Below are positions 43,926 through 55,371 of a stretch of 64,000 nt of DNA, piece after piece. A program made the position numbers and the translations under genes. The notes beneath the pieces were generated by a model. The model was not told the DNA's origin. It saw only the letters and a list, made by a program, of their open reading frames with translations, and made no database searches. This DNA is from Viola odorata (lineage: Eukaryota; Streptophyta; Magnoliopsida; Malpighiales; Violaceae). The first letter of the stretch is position 1. Every line of letters begins with the position of its first letter. The stretch lies in assembly GCA_963691705.1 (NCBI GenBank), contig OY829541.1:18656564-18720563 (forward strand), in the 5' to 3' direction.

Positions 43926-44135
43926 TCTAGACCATGACCAATCAGCATGTCAAATTTCATAACTTCAATTTCTAAATCATGCCCAACGGCATGTCAAATT
44001 TCAATTTCAATTTCTAGACCATGCCCAAAGGCATGTCACATTCTAATTTCTAATCAATGCCCAAACGGCATGTCAATTTCATAATTTCAATTTCTAAACC
44101 ATGCCTAATCGGCATGTCAAATTTCAATTTCTAAT

Positions 44136-44180
44136 CCATGCCCAAACGGTATGTCAATTTTTTCAATTTCAATTTCTAAA
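44136..44180 (+). repeat. Variant class B monomer with altered spacer
   Basis: A CAAAC-loop unit with a GGTATG right arm, in which the usual CATAATTTC is replaced by TTTTTTCAATTTC. This makes it 45 bp long, and it is the only copy of this form that I noticed. Confidence 0.75.
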
Positions 44181-44406
44181 CCATGCCCAACGGCATGTCA
44201 ACTTTCAATTTCAATTTCTATACCATGACCAATCGGCATGTCAAATTTCATAACTTCAATTTCTAAACCATGCCCAACGACATGTCACATTCCAATTTCT
44301 AATCCATGCCCAAACGGCATGTCAATTTCATAATTTCAATTTCTAAACCATGCCTAATCGGCATGTCAAATTTCAATTTCTAATCCATGCCCAAACGGTA
44401 TGTCAA

Positions 44407-46770
44407 TTTCATAATTTCAATTTCTAAACCATGCCCAACGGCATGTCGACTTTCAATTTCAATTTCTAGACCATACCCAATCGGCATGTCGAATTTCATA
44501 ACTTCTATTTCTAAACCATGCCCAACGGCATGTCAAATTTCAATTTCAATTTCTAGACCATGACCAATCGGCATGTCAAATTTCATAACTTCAATTTCTA
44601 AACGATGCCCAACGGCATGTCAAATTTCAATTTCTAATCCATGCCCAAACGGCATGTCAATTTCATAATTTCAATTTCTAAACCATGCCCAACGGCATGT
44701 CAAGTTTCAATTTCAATTTCTCGACCATGCCCGACGGCATGTCGACTTTCAATTTGAATTTCTAGACCATGCCCAATCGGCATGTAAAATTTCATAACTT
44801 CAATTTCTAAACCATACCCAACGGCATGTCAAATTTCAATTTCAATTTCTAGACCATGCCCAACGGCATGTCACATTCTAATTTCTAATCAATGCCCAAA
44901 CGGCATGTCAATTTCATAATTTCAATTTCTAAACCATGCCCAATCGGCATGTCAAATTTCAATTTCTAATCCATGCCCAAACGGTATGTCAATTTCATAA
45001 TTTCAATTTCTAAACCATGCCCAACGGCATGTCAACTTTCAATTTCAATTTCTAGACCATGACCAATCAGCATGTCAAATTTCATAACTTCAATTTCTAA
45101 ATCATGCCCAACGGCATGTCAAATTTCAATTTCAATTTCTAGACCATGCCCAACGGCATGTCACATTCTAATTTCTAATCAATGCCCAAACGGCATGTCA
45201 ATTTCATAATTTCAATTTCTAAACCATGCCTAATCGGCATGTCAAATTTCAATTTCTAATCCATGCCCAAACGGTATGTCAATTTCATAATTTCAATTTC
45301 TAAACCATGCCCAACGGCATGTCAACTTTCAATTTCAATTTCTATACCATGACCAATCGGCATGTCAAATTTCATAACTTCAATTTCTAAACCATGCCCA
45401 ACGACATGTCACATTCCAATTTCTAATCCATGCCCAAACGGCATGTCAATTTCATAATTTCAATTTCTAAACCATGCCTAATCGGCATGTCAAATTTCAA
45501 TTTCTAATCCATGCCCAAACGGTATGTCAATTTCATAATTTCAATTTCTAAACCATGCCCAACGGCATGTCGACTTTCAATTTCAATTTCTAGACCATAC
45601 CCAATCGGCATGTCGAATTTCATAACTTCTATTTCTAAACCATGCCCAACGGCATGTCAAATTTCAATTTCAATTTCTAGACCATGCCCAATCGGCATGT
45701 CAAATTTCATAACTTCAATTTCTAAACCATGCCCAACGGCATGCCAAATTTCACTTTCAATTTCTAGACCATGCCCAACGGCATGTCAAATTTCAATTTC
45801 AATTTCTAGACCATGCCCAACGGCATGTCACATTTCAATTTCTAATGCATGCCCAAACGGCATGTCAATTTCTTAATTTCAATTTCTAAACCATGCCTAA
45901 TCGGCATGTCAAATTTCAATTTCTAATCCATGCCCAAACGGCATGTCAATTTCATAATTTCAATTTCTAAACCATGCCCAACGGCATGTCAACTTTCAAT
46001 TTCAATTTCTAGACCATGCCCAATCGGCATGTCGAATTTCATAACTTCAATTTCTAAACCATGCCCAACGGCATGTCAAATTTCAATTTCAATTTCTAGA
46101 CCATGACCAATCAGCATGTCAAATTTCATAACTTCAATTTCTAAATCATGCCCAACGGCATGTCAAATTTCAATTTCAATTTCTAGACCATGCCCAACGG
46201 CATGTCACATTCTAATTTCTAATCAATGCCCAAACGGCATGTCAATTTCATAATTTCAATTTCTAAACCATGCCCAATCGGCATGTCAAATTTTAATTTC
46301 TAATCCATGCCCAAACGGCATGTCAATTTCATAATTTCAATTTCTAAACCATGCCCAACGGCATGTCAACTTTCAATTTCAATTTTTATACCATGACCAA
46401 TCGGCATGTCAAATTTCATAACTTCAATTTCTAAACCATGCCCAACGACATGTCACATTCCAATTTCTAATCCATGCCCAAACAGCATGTCAATTTCATA
46501 ATTTCAAATTTCTAAACCATGCCTAATCGGCATGTCAAATTTCAATTTCTAATCCATGCCCAAACGGCATGTCAATTTCATAATTTCAATTTCTAAACCA
46601 TGCCCAACGGCATGTCAACTTTCAATTTCAATTTTTATACCATGACCAATCGGCATGTCAAATTTCATAACTTCAATTTCTAAACCATGCCCAACGACAT
46701 GTCACATTCCAATTTCTAATCCATGCCCAAACGGCATGTCAATTTCATAATTTCAATTTCTAAACCATGC
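44407..46770. repeat. 2.36-kb block repeated at +5,263 (left copy)
   Basis: This block matches 49,670-52,033 at an offset of 5,263. Shared marks are TCTCGACC (44,720 and 49,983), the GCATGCCC unit (45,847 and 51,110), and an inserted A giving TTTCAAATTTC near 46,507 and 51,770. Confidence 0.82.
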
Positions 46771-46932
46771 CTAATCGGCATGTCAAATTTCAATTTCTAA
46801 TCCATGCCCAAACGGCATGTCAATTTCATAATTTCAATTTCTAAACCATGCCCAACGGCATGTCAACTTTCAATTTCAATTTTTATACCATGACCAATCG
46901 GCATGTCAAATTTCATAACTTCAATTTCTAAA
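46188..46932. repeat. Three tandem copies of a 248-bp six-unit block
   Basis: The unit order 36-44-37-44-42-45 (248 bp) occurs three times: 46,188-46,435, 46,436-46,684 (249 bp, with one inserted A) and 46,685-46,932. The TTTTTATA mark repeats at 46,381, 46,630 and 46,878. A standard 1,421-bp repeat has two copies of this block, so this is a local expansion. Confidence 0.85.
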
Positions 46933-48059
46933 CCATGCCCAACGACATGTCACATTCCAATTTCTAATCCATGCCCAAACGGCATGTCAATTTCATAATT
47001 TCAATTTCTAAACCATGCCCAACGGCATGTCGACTTTCAATTTCAATTTCTAGACCATACCCAATCGGCATGTCGAATTTCATAACTTCTATTTCTAAAC
47101 CATGCCCAACGGCATGTCAAATTTCAATTTCAATTTCTAGACCATGACCAATCGGCATGTCAAATTTCATAACTTCAATTTCTAAACCATACCCAACGGC
47201 ATGTCAAATTTCAATTTCAATTTCTAGACCATGCCCAACGGCATGTCACATTCTAATTTCTAATCAATGCCCAAACGGCATGTCAATTTCATAATTTCAA
47301 TTTCTAAACCATGCCTAATCGGCATGTCAAATTTCAATTTCTAATCCATGCCCAAACGGCATGTCAATTTCATAATTTCAATTTCTAAACCATGCCCAAC
47401 GGCATGTCAACTTTCAATTTCAATTTTTATACCATGACCAATCGGCATGTCAAATTTCATAACTTCAATTTCTAAACCATGCCCAACGACATGTCACATT
47501 CCAATTTCTAATCCATGCCCAAACGGCATGTCAATTTCATAATTTCAATTTCTAAACCATGCCCAACGGCATGTCGACTTTCAATTTCAATTTCTAGACC
47601 ATACCCAATCGGCATGTCGAATTTCATAACTTCTATTTCTAAACCATGCCCAACGGCATGTCAAATTTCAATTTCAATTTCTAGACCATGACCAATCGGC
47701 ATGTCAAATTTCATAACTTCAATTTCTAAACGATGCCCAACGGCATGTCAAATTTCAATTTCTAATCCATGCCCAAACGGCATGTCAATTTCATAATTTC
47801 AATTTCTAAACCATGCCCAACGGCATGTCAAGTTTCAATTTCAATTTCTCGACCATGCCCGACGGCATGTCGACTTTCAATTTGAATTTCTAGACCATGC
47901 CCAATCGGCATGTAAAATTTCATAACTTCAATTTCTAAACCATACCCAACGGCATGTCAAATTTCAATTTCAATTTCTAGACCATGCCCAACGGCATGTC
48001 AAATTTCAATTTCAATTTCTAGACCATGCCCAACGGCATGTCACATTTCAATTTCTAAT

Positions 48060-49479
48060 GCATGCCCAAACGGCATGTCAATTTCTTAATTTCAATTTCT
48101 AAACCATGCCTAATCGGCATGTCAAATTTCAATTTCTAATCCATGCCCAAACGGCATGTCAATTTCATAATTTCAATTTCTAAACCATGGCCAACGGCAT
48201 GTCAACTTTCAATTTCAATTTCTAGACCATGCCCAATCGGCATGTCGAATTTCATAACTTCAATTTCTAAACCATGCCCAACGGCATGTCAAATTTCAAT
48301 TTCAATTTCTAGACCATGACCAATCAGCATGTCAAATTTCATAACTTCAATTTCTAAATCATGCCCAACGGCATGTCAAATTTCAATTTCAATTTCTAGA
48401 CCATGCCCAACGGCATGTCACATTCTAATTTCTAATCAATGCCCAAACGGCATGTCAATTTCATAATTTCAATTTCTAAACCATGCCCAATCGGCATGTC
48501 AAATTTCAATTTCTAATCCATGCCCAAACGGCATGTCAATTTCATAATTTCAATTTCTAAACCATGCCCAACGGCATGTCAACTTTCAATTTCAATTTTT
48601 ATACCATGACCAATCGGCATGTCAAATTTCATAACTTCAATTTCTAAACCATGCCCAACGACATGTCACATTCCAATTTCTAATCCATGCCCAAACAGCA
48701 TGTCAATTTCATAATTTCAATTTCTAAACCATGCCTAATCGGCATGTCAAATTTCAATTTCTAATCCATGCCCAAACGGCATGTCAATTTCATAATTTCA
48801 ATTTCTAAACCATGCCCAACGGCATGTCAACTTTCAATTTCAATTTTTATACCATGACCAATCGGCATGTCAAATTTCATAACTTCAATTTCTAAACCAT
48901 GCCCAACGACATGTCACATTCCAATTTCTAATCCATGCCCAAACGGCATGTCAATTTCATAATTTCAATTTCTAAACCATGCCCAACGGCATGTCGACTT
49001 TCAATTTCAATTTCTAGACCATACCCAATCGGCATGTCGAATTTCATAACTTCTATTTCTAAACCATGCCCAACGGCATGTCAAATTTCAATTTCAATTT
49101 CTAGACCATGACCAATCGGCATGTCAAATTTCATAACTTCAATTTCTAAACGATGCCCAACGGCATGTCAAATTTCAATTTCTAATCCATGCCCAAACGG
49201 CATGTCAATTTCATAATTTCAATTTCTAAACCATGCCCAACGGCATGTCAAGTTTCAATTTCAATTTCTAGACCATGCCCGACGGCATGTCGACTTTCAA
49301 TTTGAATTTCTAGACCATGCCCAATCGGCATGTAAAATTTCATAACTTCAATTTCTAAACCATACCCAACGGCATGTCAAATTTCAATTTCAATTTCTAG
49401 ACCATGCCCAACGGCATGTCAAATTTCAATTTCAATTTCTAGACCATGCCCAACGGCATGTCACATTTCAATTTCTAAT
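48060..49479. repeat. 1,420-bp higher-order repeat copy
   Basis: This is a full copy of the repeat without the inserted A. It carries the private CCATGGCC core at 48,185, shared only with the copy at 53,952-55,371, and TCTAGACC rather than TCTCGACC before the CGAC core. Confidence 0.87.
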
Positions 49480-49644
49480 GCATGCCCAAACGGCATGTCA
49501 ATTTCTTAATTTCAATTTCTAAACCATGCCTAATCGGCATGTCAAATTTCAATTTCTAATCCATGCCCAAACGGCATGTCAATTTCATAATTTCAATTTC
49601 TAAACCATGCCCAACGGCATGTCAACTTTCAATTTCAATTTCTA

Positions 49645-49689
49645 GACCATGCCCAATCGGCATGTCGAATTTCATAATTTCAATTTCTA
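49645..49689 (+). repeat. Monomer at a double block junction
   Basis: A 45-bp unit with CAATC core and GTCGAATTTC, but with CATAATTTC instead of CATAACTTC. Sequence to its left continues the match to 53,200-55,561 (offset 5,892). Sequence from about 49,670 continues the match to 44,407 onward (offset 5,263). The single changed base is what a join between a 45-bp and a 44-bp unit would leave. Confidence 0.78.
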
Positions 49690-51109
49690 AACCATGCCCA
49701 ACGGCATGTCGACTTTCAATTTCAATTTCTAGACCATACCCAATCGGCATGTCGAATTTCATAACTTCTATTTCTAAACCATGCCCAACGGCATGTCAAA
49801 TTTCAATTTCAATTTCTAGACCATGACCAATCGGCATGTCAAATTTCATAACTTCAATTTCTAAACGATGCCCAACGGCATGTCAAATTTCAATTTCTAA
49901 TCCATGCCCAAACGGCATGTCAATTTCATAATTTCAATTTCTAAACCATGCCCAACGGCATGTCAAGTTTCAATTTCAATTTCTCGACCATGCCCGACGG
50001 CATGTCGACTTTCAATTTGAATTTCTAGACCATGCCCAATCGGCATGTAAAATTTCATAACTTCAATTTCTAAACCATACCCAACGGCATGTCAAATTTC
50101 AATTTCAATTTCTAGACCATGCCCAACGGCATGTCACATTCTAATTTCTAATCAATGCCCAAACGGCATGTCAATTTCATAATTTCAATTTCTAAACCAT
50201 GCCCAATCGGCATGTCAAATTTCAATTTCTAATCCATGCCCAAACGGTATGTCAATTTCATAATTTCAATTTCTAAACCATGCCCAACGGCATGTCAACT
50301 TTCAATTTCAATTTCTAGACCATGACCAATCAGCATGTCAAATTTCATAACTTCAATTTCTAAATCATGCCCAACGGCATGTCAAATTTCAATTTCAATT
50401 TCTAGACCATGCCCAACGGCATGTCACATTCTAATTTCTAATCAATGCCCAAACGGCATGTCAATTTCATAATTTCAATTTCTAAACCATGCCTAATCGG
50501 CATGTCAAATTTCAATTTCTAATCCATGCCCAAACGGTATGTCAATTTCATAATTTCAATTTCTAAACCATGCCCAACGGCATGTCAACTTTCAATTTCA
50601 ATTTCTATACCATGACCAATCGGCATGTCAAATTTCATAACTTCAATTTCTAAACCATGCCCAACGACATGTCACATTCCAATTTCTAATCCATGCCCAA
50701 ACGGCATGTCAATTTCATAATTTCAATTTCTAAACCATGCCTAATCGGCATGTCAAATTTCAATTTCTAATCCATGCCCAAACGGTATGTCAATTTCATA
50801 ATTTCAATTTCTAAACCATGCCCAACGGCATGTCGACTTTCAATTTCAATTTCTAGACCATACCCAATCGGCATGTCGAATTTCATAACTTCTATTTCTA
50901 AACCATGCCCAACGGCATGTCAAATTTCAATTTCAATTTCTAGACCATGCCCAATCGGCATGTCAAATTTCATAACTTCAATTTCTAAACCATGCCCAAC
51001 GGCATGCCAAATTTCACTTTCAATTTCTAGACCATGCCCAACGGCATGTCAAATTTCAATTTCAATTTCTAGACCATGCCCAACGGCATGTCACATTTCA
51101 ATTTCTAAT

Positions 51110-52530
51110 GCATGCCCAAACGGCATGTCAATTTCTTAATTTCAATTTCTAAACCATGCCTAATCGGCATGTCAAATTTCAATTTCTAATCCATGCCCAA
51201 ACGGCATGTCAATTTCATAATTTCAATTTCTAAACCATGCCCAACGGCATGTCAACTTTCAATTTCAATTTCTAGACCATGCCCAATCGGCATGTCGAAT
51301 TTCATAACTTCAATTTCTAAACCATGCCCAACGGCATGTCAAATTTCAATTTCAATTTCTAGACCATGACCAATCAGCATGTCAAATTTCATAACTTCAA
51401 TTTCTAAATCATGCCCAACGGCATGTCAAATTTCAATTTCAATTTCTAGACCATGCCCAACGGCATGTCACATTCTAATTTCTAATCAATGCCCAAACGG
51501 CATGTCAATTTCATAATTTCAATTTCTAAACCATGCCCAATCGGCATGTCAAATTTTAATTTCTAATCCATGCCCAAACGGCATGTCAATTTCATAATTT
51601 CAATTTCTAAACCATGCCCAACGGCATGTCAACTTTCAATTTCAATTTTTATACCATGACCAATCGGCATGTCAAATTTCATAACTTCAATTTCTAAACC
51701 ATGCCCAACGACATGTCACATTCCAATTTCTAATCCATGCCCAAACAGCATGTCAATTTCATAATTTCAAATTTCTAAACCATGCCTAATCGGCATGTCA
51801 AATTTCAATTTCTAATCCATGCCCAAACGGCATGTCAATTTCATAATTTCAATTTCTAAACCATGCCCAACGGCATGTCAACTTTCAATTTCAATTTTTA
51901 TACCATGACCAATCGGCATGTCAAATTTCATAACTTCAATTTCTAAACCATGCCCAACGACATGTCACATTCCAATTTCTAATCCATGCCCAAACGGCAT
52001 GTCAATTTCATAATTTCAATTTCTAAACCATGCCCAACGGCATGTCGACTTTCAATTTCAATTTCTAGACCATACCCAATCGGCATGTCGAATTTCATAA
52101 CTTCTATTTCTAAACCATGCCCAACGGCATGTCAAATTTCAATTTCAATTTCTAGACCATGACCAATCGGCATGTCAAATTTCATAACTTCAATTTCTAA
52201 ACGATGCCCAACGGCATGTCAAATTTCAATTTCTAATCCATGCCCAAACGGCATGTCAATTTCATAATTTCAATTTCTAAACCATGCCCAACGGCATGTC
52301 AAGTTTCAATTTCAATTTCTCGACCATGCCCGACGGCATGTCGACTTTCAATTTGAATTTCTAGACCATGCCCAATCGGCATGTAAAATTTCATAACTTC
52401 AATTTCTAAACCATACCCAACGGCATGTCAAATTTCAATTTCAATTTCTAGACCATGCCCAACGGCATGTCAAATTTCAATTTCAATTTCTAGACCATGC
52501 CCAACGGCATGTCACATTTCAATTTCTAAT
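51110..52530. repeat. 1,421-bp higher-order repeat copy
   Basis: This is a full copy with the inserted A in unit 16 (TTTCAAATTTC near 51,770), directly followed by another 1,421-bp copy. Confidence 0.88.
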
Positions 52531-53119
52531 GCATGCCCAAACGGCATGTCAATTTCTTAATTTCAATTTCTAAACCATGCCTAATCGGCATGTCAAATTT
52601 CAATTTCTAATCCATGCCCAAACGGCATGTCAATTTCATAATTTCAATTTCTAAACCATGCCCAACGGCATGTCAACTTTCAATTTCAATTTCTAGACCA
52701 TGCCCAATCGGCATGTCGAATTTCATAACTTCAATTTCTAAACCATGCCCAACGGCATGTCAAATTTCAATTTCAATTTCTAGACCATGACCAATCAGCA
52801 TGTCAAATTTCATAACTTCAATTTCTAAATCATGCCCAACGGCATGTCAAATTTCAATTTCAATTTCTAGACCATGCCCAACGGCATGTCACATTCTAAT
52901 TTCTAATCAATGCCCAAACGGCATGTCAATTTCATAATTTCAATTTCTAAACCATGCCCAATCGGCATGTCAAATTTTAATTTCTAATCCATGCCCAAAC
53001 GGCATGTCAATTTCATAATTTCAATTTCTAAACCATGCCCAACGGCATGTCAACTTTCAATTTCAATTTTTATACCATGACCAATCGGCATGTCAAATTT
53101 CATAACTTCAATTTCTAAA

Positions 53120-53155
53120 CCATGCCCAACGACATGTCACATTCCAATTTCTAAT
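53120..53155 (+). repeat. Exemplar 36-bp monomer (class A)
   Basis: This is the shortest regular unit. It has the CAAC or CGAC type core, then GTCACATTCCAATTTC and the ending TAAT. It is 6 bp (one hexamer) shorter than class D. It is followed by a 44-bp unit. Variants CACTCC, CATTCT and CTAATATCTAAT mark different zones; the last is seen in zones A, B and D only. Confidence 0.9.
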
Positions 53156-53200
53156 CCATGCCCAAACAGCATGTCAATTTCATAATTTCAAATTTCTAAA

Positions 53201-53237
53201 CCATGCCTAATCGGCATGTCAAATTTCAATTTCTAAT
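53201..53237 (+). repeat. Exemplar 37-bp monomer (class C)
   Basis: The short unit CCATGCCTAATCGGCATG plus a spacer with one fewer ATTTCA hexamer ends TAAT. It has the 5-base CAATC/TAATC loop and sits between two 44-bp units. B+C is 81 bp, which restores a multiple of three. The CCTAATC form recurs across all zones, while CCCAATC is an alternative. Confidence 0.9.
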
Positions 53238-53281
53238 CCATGCCCAAACGGCATGTCAATTTCATAATTTCAATTTCTAAA
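53238..53281 (+). repeat. Exemplar 44-bp monomer (class B)
   Basis: The loop is CAAAC (5 bases), the post-core sequence is GTCAATTTCATAATTTC, and the unit ends TAAA. In nearly every case I looked at, this class follows a unit ending TAAT (36 or 37 bp), giving dimers of 80 or 81 bp. It is also the unit that closes the spurious reading frames, because its TCATAA puts a TAA in the frame that the 36-, 42- and 45-bp classes keep open. Confidence 0.92.
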
Positions 53282-53323
53282 CCATGCCCAACGGCATGTC
53301 AACTTTCAATTTCAATTTTTATA

Positions 53324-53368
53324 CCATGACCAATCGGCATGTCAAATTTCATAACTTCAATTTCTAAA
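53324..53368 (+). repeat. Exemplar 45-bp monomer (class E)
   Basis: The loop has the extra base (CAATC instead of CAAC) and the spacer reads TTTCATAACTTCAATTTC, two bases longer than the class D spacer. The unit ends TAAA. In the copies examined it follows a class D unit (ending TAGA, TATA or similar), so D+E forms an 87-bp dimer. Common variants are CATGACC for CATGCCC, CAGCATG for CGGCATG, and GTAAAATTTC or GTCGAATTTC after the core. This exemplar carries the CATGACC form. Confidence 0.92.
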
Positions 53369-53535
53369 CCATGCCCAACGACATGTCACATTCCAATTTC
53401 TAATCCATGCCCAAACGGCATGTCAATTTCATAATTTCAATTTCTAAACCATGCCCAACGGCATGTCGACTTTCAATTTCAATTTTTAGACCATACCCAA
53501 TCGGCATGTCGAATTTCATAACTTCTATTTCTAAA

Positions 53536-53577
53536 CCATGCCCAACGGCATGTCAAATTTCAATTTCAATTTCTAGA
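53536..53577 (+). repeat. Exemplar 42-bp monomer (class D)
   Basis: This is the commonest class in the 1,421-bp repeat (11 of 34 units). The core is CATGCC CAAC GGCATG with a 4-base loop. The spacer holds three AATTTC steps and the unit ends TAGA. Composition of this copy is 13 A, 13 T, 11 C and 5 G. Variants of the class carry CGAC, CACC or CAGC in the loop, and GTCAAC, GTCGAC or GTCAAG after the core. Class D is usually followed by another D, by a 45-bp unit or by a 36-bp unit. Confidence 0.93.
53537..53552. other. Exemplar palindromic core (6-bp arms, 4-base loop)
   Basis: CATGCC at 53,537-53,542 is the reverse complement of GGCATG at 53,547-53,552, around the loop CAAC. The same inverted repeat, with loops of 4 or 5 bases, is the best preserved part of almost every unit. 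Where the previous unit ends TAGA, GA...TC could extend the stem by two pairs across a bulged C. It could form a small hairpin or cruciform, or be a binding site for a dimeric protein; neither is shown by the sequence. Confidence 0.8.
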
Positions 53578-53951
53578 CCATGACCAATCGGCATGTCAAA
53601 TTTCATAACTTCAATTTCTAAACGATGCCCAACGGCATGTCAAATTTCAATTTCTAATCCATGCCCAAACGGCATGTCAATTTCATAATTTCAATTTCTA
53701 AACCATGCCCAACGGCATGTCAAGTTTCAATTTCAATTTCTCGACCATGCCCGACGGCATGTCGACTTTCAATTTGAATTTCTAGACCATGCCCAATCGG
53801 CATGTAAAATTTCATAACTTCAATTTCTAAACCATACCCAACGGCATGTCAAATTTCAATTTCAATTTCTAGACCATGCCCAACGGCATGTCAAATTTCA
53901 ATTTCAATTTCTAGACCATGCCCAACGGCATGTCACATTTCAATTTCTAAT

Positions 53952-55371
53952 GCATGCCCAAACGGCATGTCAATTTCTTAATTTCAATTTCTAAACCATG
54001 CCTAATCGGCATGTCAAATTTCAATTTCTAATCCATGCCCAAACGGCATGTCAATTTCATAATTTCAATTTCTAAACCATGGCCAACGGCATGTCAACTT
54101 TCAATTTCAATTTCTAGACCATGCCCAATCGGCATGTCGAATTTCATAACTTCAATTTCTAAACCATGCCCAACGGCATGTCAAATTTCAATTTCAATTT
54201 CTAGACCATGACCAATCAGCATGTCAAATTTCATAACTTCAATTTCTAAATCATGCCCAACGGCATGTCAAATTTCAATTTCAATTTCTAGACCATGCCC
54301 AACGGCATGTCACATTCTAATTTCTAATCAATGCCCAAACGGCATGTCAATTTCATAATTTCAATTTCTAAACCATGCCCAATCGGCATGTCAAATTTCA
54401 ATTTCTAATCCATGCCCAAACGGCATGTCAATTTCATAATTTCAATTTCTAAACCATGCCCAACGGCATGTCAACTTTCAATTTCAATTTTTATACCATG
54501 ACCAATCGGCATGTCAAATTTCATAACTTCAATTTCTAAACCATGCCCAACGACATGTCACATTCCAATTTCTAATCCATGCCCAAACAGCATGTCAATT
54601 TCATAATTTCAATTTCTAAACCATGCCTAATCGGCATGTCAAATTTCAATTTCTAATCCATGCCCAAACGGCATGTCAATTTCATAATTTCAATTTCTAA
54701 ACCATGCCCAACGGCATGTCAACTTTCAATTTCAATTTTTATACCATGACCAATCGGCATGTCAAATTTCATAACTTCAATTTCTAAACCATGCCCAACG
54801 ACATGTCACATTCCAATTTCTAATCCATGCCCAAACGGCATGTCAATTTCATAATTTCAATTTCTAAACCATGCCCAACGGCATGTCGACTTTCAATTTC
54901 AATTTCTAGACCATACCCAATCGGCATGTCGAATTTCATAACTTCTATTTCTAAACCATGCCCAACGGCATGTCAAATTTCAATTTCAATTTCTAGACCA
55001 TGACCAATCGGCATGTCAAATTTCATAACTTCAATTTCTAAACGATGCCCAACGGCATGTCAAATTTCAATTTCTAATCCATGCCCAAACGGCATGTCAA
55101 TTTCATAATTTCAATTTCTAAACCATGCCCAACGGCATGTCAAGTTTCAATTTCAATTTCTAGACCATGCCCGACGGCATGTCGACTTTCAATTTGAATT
55201 TCTAGACCATGCCCAATCGGCATGTAAAATTTCATAACTTCAATTTCTAAACCATACCCAACGGCATGTCAAATTTCAATTTCAATTTCTAGACCATGCC
55301 CAACGGCATGTCAAATTTCAATTTCAATTTCTAGACCATGCCCAACGGCATGTCACATTTCAATTTCTAAT
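53952..55371. repeat. 1,420-bp higher-order repeat copy
   Basis: This copy lacks the inserted A and carries the CCATGGCC core at 54,077. It matches the copy at 48,060 better than its neighbours at 51,110 and 52,531. Confidence 0.88.

Larger units (their letters stand above)
52531..53951. repeat. 1,421-bp higher-order repeat, reference copy of 34 monomers
   Basis: I parsed this copy completely. Unit lengths in order are 44, 37, 44, 42, 45, 42, 45, 42, 36, 44, 37, 44, 42, 45, 36, 45 (a 44-bp type with an extra A), 37, 44, 42, 45, 36, 44, 42, 45, 42, 45, 36, 44, 42, 42, 45, 42, 42, 36. The sum is 1,421 bp. Units 9-14 and 15-20 are two copies of the same six-unit block. Unit 1 is recognised by its GCATGCCC start and TTCTTAATTTC spacer. 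Confidence 0.93.

Noticed and set aside
48185..48190. CCATGG core variant as a functional change
   Set aside because: It is a single base change (CATGCC to CATGGC) that breaks one pair of the palindrome. It is useful as a lineage mark shared with 54,077, but there is no sign of a function.
53537..53552. Rho-independent terminator or REP-type bacterial repeat
   Set aside because: The stem has only 6 bp, no U-tract follows, and there are no genes nearby for it to end. Array size and higher-order structure are typical of eukaryotic satellite.
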